Shown here piece after piece: positions 8,235 to 19,200 of a stretch of DNA of 59,150 nt (within the stretch, counting starts at the first letter, position 1; every line of letters begins with the position of its first letter). The position numbers and the translations under genes were made by a program. Source of the stretch: Oscillospiraceae bacterium (GTDB taxonomy: Bacteria; Bacillota; Clostridia; Oscillospirales; Oscillospiraceae); contig WQWL01000007.1 in NCBI GenBank assembly GCA_009785345.1, positions 1 through 59,150 of the forward strand, read 5' to 3'. The notes under the pieces were generated by a model that was not told the origin of the DNA, ran no database searches, and was given only the letters and a program-made list of their open reading frames with translations.

Positions 8235-9536
8235 ATGAAGAAACTGCTAGTACTTATCCTCGTTCTTGCACTCGCTTTTGTTGTTATTGCTTGTGACAAC
8301 GACAATGGAAACGGTGATGGCGAAATTACCGGTTCTGTTGAAGATGGCGGCACCATTACAGTATGGTGCTGGGATCCTGCCTTTAACATTTTCGCAATGG
8401 ACCAAGCCGCAATTATTTATCAGGCAATAAACCCAAATTTTGAAATCGAAATAATTGAAACACCATGGGAGCAAGTCGATGAGCAAATCACAACATTTGC
8501 GACTGCCGGAACACTTGATTTACTACCGGATATCATGCTCGTACAAGACCAGGCTTTCCAATTAAATGTTATGAATTTCCCCGAAGTGTTCCTTGATCTT
8601 ACAGATTCAGGCATCAACTTTAGTGAATTCGGTGCTGCTAAAACTTCACTCTCAACTGTGAATGGCAGAAATTATGGCGTTCCATTTGATAATGGTGTAA
8701 CAATTATGGGACTACGAACAGATGTCATCGGACAAGCGGGTCTAACAATTGATGATTTCACCAGTGTTACTTGGAATGATTTCATTACACTCGGTCAACA
8801 AGTTCTTGAAGCAACCGGCAGACCTATGCTTGCCACTACAGCAGGTGGAGCCGATTATGTTGACTTTATGATTAAATCTGCAGGTGTTAGTATGTTTAAT
8901 GCTGACGGCAGCCCAAATCTCGACAATAATCCTACGCTCAGAGAAGCGATTGCAATTTATGTTGAACTTGTCCAAACGGGCGTATTGGTTGAAGTAGACG
9001 GTTGGGATGCTTTCATTGGCTCATTTGTAAATGATGTTGTAGCAGGAACCATCGCCGGATGCTGGATACTCGGTTCTATCCAACAAAATCCAGATCATGA
9101 AGGTCTATGGGCTGTAACAAATGTTCCAAGATTAAATGTAGCTGGCGGAACAAACTTCTCAAGTTGGGGCGGTTCAAGCTGGGCTGTTACAACCAATGCC
9201 AATGCCGCACTCGCAATTGATTTCCTCAAACACACCTTTGCAGGCAGCGTAGAGCTTTATGACATTCTTCTACCGGAAGCCGGAGCCCTCGCAACCTGGA
9301 TTCCTGCTGCTGCAAGTACAGTGTACCAGGAAGAACACACATTCTTTGGTGGACAAAGAGTTGCTGCTGACATTATAAACTTCTCCGCGAACATTCCTAC
9401 TTTCTATTTTGGAATATTCCACTATGAAGGAATCTCAGCATTGGAAGTTGCAATAACAAATATTCTCAACGGTGCAGACATAGATGCCGAACTACAAGCA
9501 GCACAAGAGTTTATTGAATTCCAAATGCGTGGATAA
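8235..9536 (+). CDS. Sugar ABC transporter substrate-binding lipoprotein
   Basis: A family-1 extracellular solute-binding protein of 433 residues that would capture an oligosaccharide at the cell surface and deliver it to the permeases encoded next. The signal peptide MKKLLVLILVLALAFVVIAC ends in a lipobox cysteine, followed by an Asp/Asn/Gly-rich linker. The body has the usual GGTITVWCWDP start strand and Trp/Asp-rich binding-cleft segments. The ATG at 8235 is preferred over 8217, because it begins the signal peptide and GAAGGGA lies 9 nt upstream. Context (AraC regulator, galactanases, beta-galactosidase) suggests galacto-oligosaccharides as ligand. Confidence 0.9.
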   Translation: MKKLLVLILVLALAFVVIACDNDNGNGDGEITGSVEDGGTITVWCWDPAFNIFAMDQAAIIYQAINPNFEIEIIETPWEQVDEQITTFATAGTLDLLPDIMLVQDQAFQLNVMNFPEVFLDLTDSGINFSEFGAAKTSLSTVNGRNYGVPFDNGVTIMGLRTDVIGQAGLTIDDFTSVTWNDFITLGQQVLEATGRPMLATTAGGADYVDFMIKSAGVSMFNADGSPNLDNNPTLREAIAIYVELVQTGVLVEVDGWDAFIGSFVNDVVAGTIAGCWILGSIQQNPDHEGLWAVTNVPRLNVAGGTNFSSWGGSSWAVTTNANAALAIDFLKHTFAGSVELYDILLPEAGALATWIPAAASTVYQEEHTFFGGQRVAADIINFSANIPTFYFGIFHYEGISALEVAITNILNGADIDAELQAAQEFIEFQMRG

Positions 9537-9586
9537 TATCTAAAACTGTAAAACCAAACAATTTACGTCAAAAAATCTGACGAATA

Positions 9587-9619
9587 GTAGGAGTTAGGTG
9601 TTTTTCGCCTAACTCCTAC
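9587..9619 (+). terminator. Intercistronic hairpin after the binding-protein gene
   Basis: GTAGGAGTTAGG (9587-9598) and CCTAACTCCTAC (9608-9619) form a 12-bp stem with a 9-nt T-rich loop and no following T-run. Such hairpins often protect the binding-protein mRNA or partly terminate before the permeases. Confidence 0.6.
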
Positions 9620-9640
9620 GCACAGCAAAGTCAAATACAG

Positions 9641-9699
9641 GCACGAAATGACCAACGCATATTCACATGGTTGTTTTGTGACTAAGTATCGCGAAAGGA
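9641..9699 (+). repeat. Dispersed RND hairpin element, copy B, with ribosome binding site
   Basis: CACGAAATGACC (9642-9653) pairs with GGTTGTTTTGTG (9669-9680) over 12 bp; relative to copies C and D a C has become U, which still pairs with G. The element runs on to GAAAGGA (9693-9699), the ribosome binding site of the permease gene. The following ATGGTCAT can pair instead with the 5' arm. Confidence 0.7.
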
Positions 9700-9711
9700 A
9701 TGGTCATATTT

Positions 9712-10632
9712 ATGAAAAATAGTGCAGAACCTTCCGGTAGTACCCTTATAAAAAAATCCGGACTTAGTCTAAGTCAGAAACAAGGCTTGACCGGATGGGC
9801 TTTTTTATTTCTCGCTGCCGGCTTAATTGTACTGATGAATTTTTATCCGATGGTCAGAGGTTTTATGATGTCATTACAAACAGGCGTTGGTGCGAATATG
9901 CAATTTAGCGGATTTGTAAACTATACGCGTCTGTTTGAGGATCCCCGTTTTCGCCAGACGTTAATAAATACATTTATTTATCTTTTAGTTCAAGTACCGA
10001 TAATGCTTATATTGGGACTTATTCTTGCCACTATGCTCAATAGCCGTAATCTGAAAGCAAAGGGCTTTTTTCGCACGGCGATATTTCTACCCTGTGCTGT
10101 AGGGCTTGTAGCATATTCACTTGTTTTCCGTCAAATGTTTGCCTTTGACGGTTTAGTTAATACAGTGCTGGTAAACATTGGAATATTGGAAACAGGTCAT
10201 AACTGGCTAGGGACTCCGTGGTCTGCAAGACTGGTCATTATATTGGGGCTTTTGTGGCGGTGGACAGGCTTTAACATGATATTCTATTTAGCAGGAATAC
10301 AAAATGTCGATACTTCAATTTATGAAGCAGCCCGTATTGACGGTGCTAATGTCTTTCACCAATTCTGGAAAATTACAATACCACTTTTAAGACCTATTAT
10401 TCTACTCACAGCAATAATGTCTACAAATGGTACACTTCAGCTATTTGATGAATCATTTAACCTCACTCAGGGTGGACCCGGTGTATCTTCAATGACGATG
10501 TCGCATTATATTTTCGATACAGCATTCGCCGGAAATCCAATGCTCGGATATGCCTCAGCAATGTCATTCGCTATTCTTTTAATGGTAGCACTTCTGGCGT
10601 TCTTACAACTAAAGGTAGGTGACAGACGATGA
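9712..10632 (+). CDS. Sugar ABC transporter permease (MalF/UgpA-like)
   Basis: A 306-residue inner-membrane permease with six predicted hydrophobic segments. The cytoplasmic EAA loop that docks the ATPase reads EAARIDGANVFHQFWKITIP. It forms a heterodimer with the next gene product; the two overlap by ATGA. The ATG at 9712 is preferred over 9700, because GAAAGGA ends only 0-1 nt before the latter but 12 nt before the former, the same spacing seen at four other genes here. No ATPase is encoded nearby, as is common for family-1 sugar importers, which share a single MsmK-type ATPase encoded elsewhere. Confidence 0.9.
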   Translation: MKNSAEPSGSTLIKKSGLSLSQKQGLTGWAFLFLAAGLIVLMNFYPMVRGFMMSLQTGVGANMQFSGFVNYTRLFEDPRFRQTLINTFIYLLVQVPIMLILGLILATMLNSRNLKAKGFFRTAIFLPCAVGLVAYSLVFRQMFAFDGLVNTVLVNIGILETGHNWLGTPWSARLVIILGLLWRWTGFNMIFYLAGIQNVDTSIYEAARIDGANVFHQFWKITIPLLRPIILLTAIMSTNGTLQLFDESFNLTQGGPGVSSMTMSHYIFDTAFAGNPMLGYASAMSFAILLMVALLAFLQLKVGDRR

Positions 10633-11438
10633 AAGTGAAATTATCAAGAATATTTATGTATATCTTTCTTTCCGTTGCCGCTTTTTTATCCCTTTTCCCC
10701 TTATACTGGACTGCTGTTTCTGCCACAAATACGACACCTGATATTTTGGCAGCATCTATGACCCCAGGCTCTCAACTGATTGCCAATTTTACCAGGTTAC
10801 TTGAATTATCGAGCTTAGGGAGAGCTTTTTGGAATTCTGCTCGCAATGCGGTACTACTTACCGCTCTCTCCGTGAGTATATGTTCACTAGCTGGCTATGC
10901 TTTCGAGGTTTATCACAGTAAGGCAAAAGACAGATTGATGAGCGTTTTACTTCTCTCAATGATGATACCATTTGCTGCGATAATGATTCCGCTGTTTCGT
11001 CTGATGGCAAATATGGGTCTGGTGAATACAACATTGGGCTTTATGCTACCAACAATATCAACAGCATTTTTAATAATGCTCTTTCGTCAAAGCACTCGTT
11101 CATTCCCCCGTGAAATGATTGAAGCTGCACGAATAGACGGATTAAACGAAATGTTTATATTTATACGAATATATATACCGACAATGAAATCCACATATGC
11201 TGCTGCAACCACAATCACCTTCATGGCAGCATGGAATGTTTTTCTGTGGCCAAGAATAATCATGATGTCACCGGACTCCGTTACAATGCCGATGCTCATC
11301 TCAAACCTAATGGCAGGATATGTCACTGAATTTGGTGTTGTTATGCTTGCTGTTTTGATTGCCACACTTCCAACAATACTTCTATTCTTATTCCTACAAA
11401 GATACTTTGCAGAAGGCATTATGGGTACCGTAAAGTAA
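10629..11438 (+). CDS. Sugar ABC transporter permease (MalG/UgpE-like)
   Basis: A 269-residue permease and the partner of the preceding one. An N-terminal membrane anchor is followed by the binding-protein-dependent transport core, with the EAA motif EAARIDGLNEMFIFIRIYIP and a C-terminus typical of MalG-like proteins (FLQRYFAEGIMGTVK). It overlaps the upstream permease by 4 nt and so is translationally coupled. Confidence 0.9.
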   Translation: MKVKLSRIFMYIFLSVAAFLSLFPLYWTAVSATNTTPDILAASMTPGSQLIANFTRLLELSSLGRAFWNSARNAVLLTALSVSICSLAGYAFEVYHSKAKDRLMSVLLLSMMIPFAAIMIPLFRLMANMGLVNTTLGFMLPTISTAFLIMLFRQSTRSFPREMIEAARIDGLNEMFIFIRIYIPTMKSTYAAATTITFMAAWNVFLWPRIIMMSPDSVTMPMLISNLMAGYVTEFGVVMLAVLIATLPTILLFLFLQRYFAEGIMGTVK

Positions 11439-11494
11439 TTTAGGGGCTAGGGTTTAGGGCATAGGGTTAGATTTTTCACACTTGCTATAATTAG

Positions 11495-14593
<3,099 letters not shown>

Positions 14594-14717
14594 GCTGCTT
14601 AAATCGAAGTTAAATTAACAATGAAGCTCGACAGATTTATTGTTAATTCAATCGTACAGCTCATTCGTCAATATTGCTATGAGTAATCCAACGCTATGTA
14701 ATTTTTAACACACATTT

Positions 14718-14750
14718 CACTCCCAAACTATTTACAATGGTTTGGGAGTG
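14718..14750 (+). terminator. Hairpin after the beta-galactosidase gene
   Basis: CACTCCCAAAC (14718-14728) and GTTTGGGAGTG (14740-14750) form an 11-bp stem with an 11-nt loop. The following T-run is weak, so termination is probable rather than certain. Confidence 0.6.
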
Positions 14751-14783
14751 TGTTATTGTGCAATGAATCATCGTGAACTTATA

Positions 14784-14815
14784 ATACTAATCCCCGTTTA
14801 AAAGTATATTAGTAT
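14784..14815 (+). repeat. 32-bp dispersed repeat, copy 1
   Basis: The unit is bounded by ATACTAAT and ATTAGTAT and has the core CGTTTAAAAGT. An equally long copy with two substitutions lies at 41264-41295. Here its right end overlaps a TATAAT box (14813-14818) upstream of the flavodoxin-like operon. Confidence 0.75.
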
Positions 14816-14846
14816 AATACATCAATGAAAACAAGGAGTGTGTTTG

Positions 14847-15335
14847 ATGAGAATTATTATGTCAGATATCCCGGACTTACCTGTTGGCAAAGGAGATGAA
14901 TTGAAAGCCCCTAATGAGATGGAAAAACTGCATCATTGTACTGGCTGTTTTACCTGTTGGATCAAAACGCCTGGAGAATGTATAATCAAGGACAATTATG
15001 CGGATATGGGTGCACTACTGGGTCGTTGTGAGGAGTTGGTTTTTGTCAGTAAATGCACATATGGAGGGTTGAGTCCTTTTGTTAAAAATGTTATGGACAG
15101 GGTACTGCCTAATTTGCTGCCTGATTTTACTGTGCGCAATAATGAGCAGCACCACAAACTGAGATATGATAATGCAATTAACCTGTCTGCCTATTTTTAT
15201 GGAGCCGATGTTACAGAAAGTGAAAGAGCTACAGCCCTTAGCTTAATACCTGCAATTGCATTAAATTTTGGCGCCCAGGTAATCGATGTATCTTTTTTCA
15301 AAACTGAAGATGAAGTGAAGGAGGCATTTGTGTGA
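14847..15335 (+). CDS. Flavodoxin-fold NAD(P)H-dependent oxidoreductase with CxxC motif
   Basis: A 162-residue cytosolic protein of the flavodoxin/FMN-reductase superfamily. Residues 30-52 hold CTGCFTCWIKTPGECIIKD, the cysteine pattern of iron-sulfur flavoprotein-like members, and SKCTYGGLSPFVKNVMDR is the usual flavin-loop region. The ATG at 14847 has AAGGAG 8 nt upstream; the GTG at 14838 overlaps that site. The next gene begins in its stop codon. The first 20 residues lack the usual GSPR phosphate loop, which the partner retains, so the two may work as a pair. The substrate is unknown. Confidence 0.75.
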   Translation: MRIIMSDIPDLPVGKGDELKAPNEMEKLHHCTGCFTCWIKTPGECIIKDNYADMGALLGRCEELVFVSKCTYGGLSPFVKNVMDRVLPNLLPDFTVRNNEQHHKLRYDNAINLSAYFYGADVTESERATALSLIPAIALNFGAQVIDVSFFKTEDEVKEAFV

Positions 15336-15961
15336 AGATTGCTTTGATAAATGCAAGTCCCAAAAGGAAGAAAAGTGCCAGCGATGTTTTGCTCGACGAT
15401 TTGAATTATGAGTTTCCGGCTAAACATGAGACAAAAGAGTTTTACATAGACAAACCTTTTTTAACTGAAGATGAAATCAGTGAGTTGCTAACCTATTCAG
15501 CCTGGGTTTTTGCGCATCCTCTTCATGTTGATTCCACTCCCTCACATTTGCTATCTTGTCTTTGCCAAATGGAGCGTGAGCTTTCTACAGATAAGACGAT
15601 TCATGTATATGCAATCGTAAATGGTGGGTTTTATGAGGGAAGGCAATCACATCATGCGCTTGCAATCATGGAAAACTGGTGCAAAAGAGCAGGGTTGCAA
15701 TGGGGCATGGGGATTGGATATGGCGGTGGCAGCAGTATCGTGTATATGAGAGGTATACCGGTGGGCAGAGGACCAAAAAGCACTTTAGGAAAAGCGTATG
15801 AGGTGTTAGTAAAGACGATTTTATCACAGGGTTCGGAAGAAAATATTTATACATCGATCGGACTTCCTAGAATTATTTATAAATTTCTTGGTGAGATAAT
15901 CTGGAGAAAGCAACTCATTACAAATGGTTGCCGAATGAGAGATATAAATCGAAGAGTATAA
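15332..15961 (+). CDS. Flavodoxin-fold NAD(P)H-dependent FMN reductase-like protein
   Basis: A 209-residue protein starting with MKIALINASPKRKKSAS, the FMN phosphate-binding loop of NADPH-dependent FMN reductases. A second flavin contact region is likely at VNGGFYEGRQ. It starts with GTG in a GTGA overlap, with GGAGG about 7 nt before the start. It pairs with the upstream CxxC protein. Why two redox proteins sit in a galactan locus is unclear; they may simply be neighbours. Confidence 0.75.
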   Translation: MKIALINASPKRKKSASDVLLDDLNYEFPAKHETKEFYIDKPFLTEDEISELLTYSAWVFAHPLHVDSTPSHLLSCLCQMERELSTDKTIHVYAIVNGGFYEGRQSHHALAIMENWCKRAGLQWGMGIGYGGGSSIVYMRGIPVGRGPKSTLGKAYEVLVKTILSQGSEENIYTSIGLPRIIYKFLGEIIWRKQLITNGCRMRDINRRV

Positions 15962-16004
15962 TACAAGATTTGGGGTTGTTGCAAAATACAGAAAACCGAA
16001 AAAC

Positions 16005-16088
16005 CTGTCATCTCGGGCTTGACCTGGAATCCATGACAAAGCTTGATTCTATTTAGATTGCGGCTCGGAGGCCGCAATGACGAATGCT
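16005..16088 (+). repeat. Dispersed ~80-bp palindrome-rich repeat, copy 2
   Basis: This is the reverse complement of 970-1050. It has the TGTCATC...GGGCTTGACC half, a GCTTGATTCT linker and the palindrome ATTGCGGC (16057-16064) / GCCGCAAT (16071-16078). Confidence 0.8.
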
Positions 16089-16105
16089 CATTTCTGCATT
16101 TTTTT

Positions 16106-16137
16106 AGGGGCTATTGCATCATTTTGCAACAGCCCCT
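16106..16137. terminator. Bidirectional terminator-like hairpin, repeated in window
   Basis: AGGGGCTATTGCA (16106-16118) and TGCAACAGCCCCT (16125-16137) form a 13-bp stem with one A-C mismatch. T-runs flank both sides, suiting termination of the convergent genes. A nearly identical copy with a perfect stem lies at 46168-46199. Confidence 0.7.
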
Positions 16138-16206
16138 TTTGCCTTATACTGAACAGGCAATATATGAAATTATGGATACTTTGCTACATGTTTCTGGCTC
16201 ACGATA

Positions 16207-19200
16207 CTACTCAACAACGATTGCGTCACGATTTATGTTAAGTGGAGTTGTTCCTTCAACGAGACCGGGGTTGTTGAAGGTGGTTCTTGCACGCACTTCA
16301 AACCTTGCATTGTTAACTATGGTGCCGTTGTTGTTTAGAGTGGAGTTTGTCACATTCTCAACATGTCCGTTGTTTATCAATGTACCACCTTCCGCAATTG
16401 TGATTGTACCTCCGCTGCCGCCCTGGTTATTTATCCTGCCACCGGGAAGTACTACTACCGTACCCTCAATTATAAGCTCGGCATTGCCCTGTATATTCAG
16501 CGTTGTCACTATTGTGAGTGTCCTGCCCTCAGGTACAACAAACGGACTTTGATGAGTGAAGATGCCGAGATTGCCTCTGGTTTCAAGGTATACATCCCTC
16601 CATAGCAGCGTATCTCTCAGCGTGTTGGGGTTAGTTCCGGAAAACTCGGTCGGAGTTGATTGCATTGCGGCTAACACATCAAGCAAGGCTTGCGCCGCTG
16701 CTGCTACTTCAGCAGGCGTTGGATACGGGTCAACCTGAGCTCTTACTGTACGCGCTGCCACCAGTACAGGTTGCATTGCTGCCCATGATTCTGCAACCCA
16801 ATCAGCCTCATTTAGAGCCTCAGCCCTGGCTATAGCAGCGTCTAGCTCATTAAAGGCTGGTGGTGGGCGTCTTTCCAGGTTGTACAGTGCAGCAAGTAGT
16901 GCCGCAGTTGCTGCCTCCACTTGTTCCTGCGTTGCGACTATGTTCTGCCTCACAGCATTTGCTGCTGTAAGTGCAGCAGTTACAGCTGTCCAACTTTCTT
17001 CCGTGTAGTTTAGTGGGTTATGCCCTGCCACAGCAGCTATGGCTGCATCAAGTGCTCTTAGTGCTTCTGCGCTTACCTGAGACTTATTCAAGCCAACCCA
17101 AGCTACAATCGCACCTTGATTTGCAGGTGTTCCACCACGTCTGAAGTGGAGTATTATGTCGCCCGGCTCGTAAACATCTATGTAGAGGTTTGCTCCTCTT
17201 TCAATGGTCGGTCCTGTGTTTGACCACCAACCTGTAAAAATGCTCTGCATCGGCTGTAGGCTCGCATTTGTGTCTGAACATCTGACTTCAGCAGACAGGC
17301 TTACCGTTCTGTTTGCCCATGAATGACCACCCAGACCTACAGTTATGAAGTAGCGACCCGGCTCAGTGACCGGCAATCTGTAGTTGAACGCACCGTTTTG
17401 CACAGCTACGGTCGCACCCGGCATCGGTGCTGTATTTCCACTGTAGACAAATGTTGACCATTTGCCGCCTGCACCTGCTTGAGCCGGTGCCACATAACCA
17501 CCTGCGCCTCCCGGCATGTTTGTCTGTGTAAAGCCCCAGAATCCGGGATTAACTTCCATACGTTGAGGACCTGTGCCACTCGCTCTATCAGGCACATCAT
17601 TGTACAAGTTAGCTGCTGCCGCTATTGCAGGGAATACAGGACAAACTCCTGCACCACCAGCATTGACGGTATAATTTGCAGAAGCACCTGCTCCCATGCT
17701 GACAAAGTATACGAGTCCTTTTGGAATAACTTCTATCGGCGCAAATACCGCGACTGTCATATTGTTAAATGTAGCTTCGCCTCTAACTCGCGCAGTCTGC
17801 CACTCTCTGCCAACGAGGTTGACTGCACCCCATACCACTGTTGCTTCTTCGTCAACAAATTCTTGTTCATCATAGAATCCTGAAACGAGAACGGCGGAAG
17901 GTAGCGCATCATTTAGATCTTGGTCAGAGAATACTGCGACCATAGGAATCGGGCTTACTTCTTCTATGCCATCGACTCTATTTGCGGGATCTCCCGTACC
18001 AAGGAATGCAGCACTCACTTGCAATCTGCCTGCAGCAGTGGCTTTTACAATCCTAAGTGTATTGCCTATTGGTAGTCCGTGCTCATCGAGTGTTTCATTG
18101 CGCTCAACTACTCCGGTGTCGAAAAGTACAGCTTCGGGATTGGTAACCGTAGCTTCAGTGTTGAATCTGCCCAGAAGTTCGCCATTCAAATAGGCATAGA
18201 ATTCTGCTACGTCTGCTGGAACTGCAGTTCTTTCACCCCGTATAATCAGACGATCGGTATCAAACCTGAAGCTAAATGAAGCTCCTGAAGCTGTCGCCCT
18301 GCGAGCAGAGCTGTCATGTGGGGAGTTGCCAAATCCGCCCACAGCATTATGGAATACCCATGCTGTACCGCCGGGAGCTCCAGTGACAGGAGAATCTGTG
18401 AGGCTCTCTCCGGTATTATGAGCCAAATTGTGGACATTGCTCATGTTGTGGGTGCCGTCAGGTCTTCTAAAGTCAAATCTGTTCATGTTGCTGTAACGAC
18501 CTGTTTCGACAAATTGATAGATTGTTTCAACATGGGCTGCACTGTGTCCGGTATTTGGTGCAAACATGACTTCGCTGTTGAAAACTCTATATGTCATCCA
18601 GTCATTGAACAGTCTTTCGTTTGCATCGTTAGGACCGGTTCTGCCTCCCGGACCAGGTGCACCATCACTTGTAATTCTGTACGTAATGACTTGACTGCCT
18701 GTTCTTGGGGATAGGACGTGAAGAACACCACCGGACACATCAATGTCTTCCATTTGGCGCATATTCCACTGATCCCTGTCTTCGAAACCAATATCTCTGC
18801 CGGTTTCGGGATCGAATATGCCATCAGCTCTGATGTCATCCATTGTGACCCACATCTCTGCCACACCGGCATTGGGGAATCTGGACAAGTCAATACCTAC
18901 GTCTACAGAACTTGTAGTACGCACAGTAATGAAAAGCTCCGTGCCGTCCGGAGAGATAGAGGCAAGTGAATCCATGCCAAAGTGATCCACATCGATTATT
19001 ATATTACCTTGTCTGTGGAACTGACCGATTTGTTGGTGTACATAAAATTGCTTCGTATAGTGGATTTCATAATCATCCTGTTGACGATGCAGATGTCTAT
19101 TATTCCATCTCGCCGCATTGTCAGGATTAGCCATATGACCTGCACCGGTTGCAGCATGCCCGCCTGCAGCGGTAGCAATCCAGAAACGATGATCTTTGAA

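Noticed and set aside
11440-11472. TAGGG/TTTAGGG-rich stretch before the beta-galactosidase gene
   Set aside because: It looks telomere-like but is short and irregular, and nothing suggests a linear end or functional site.
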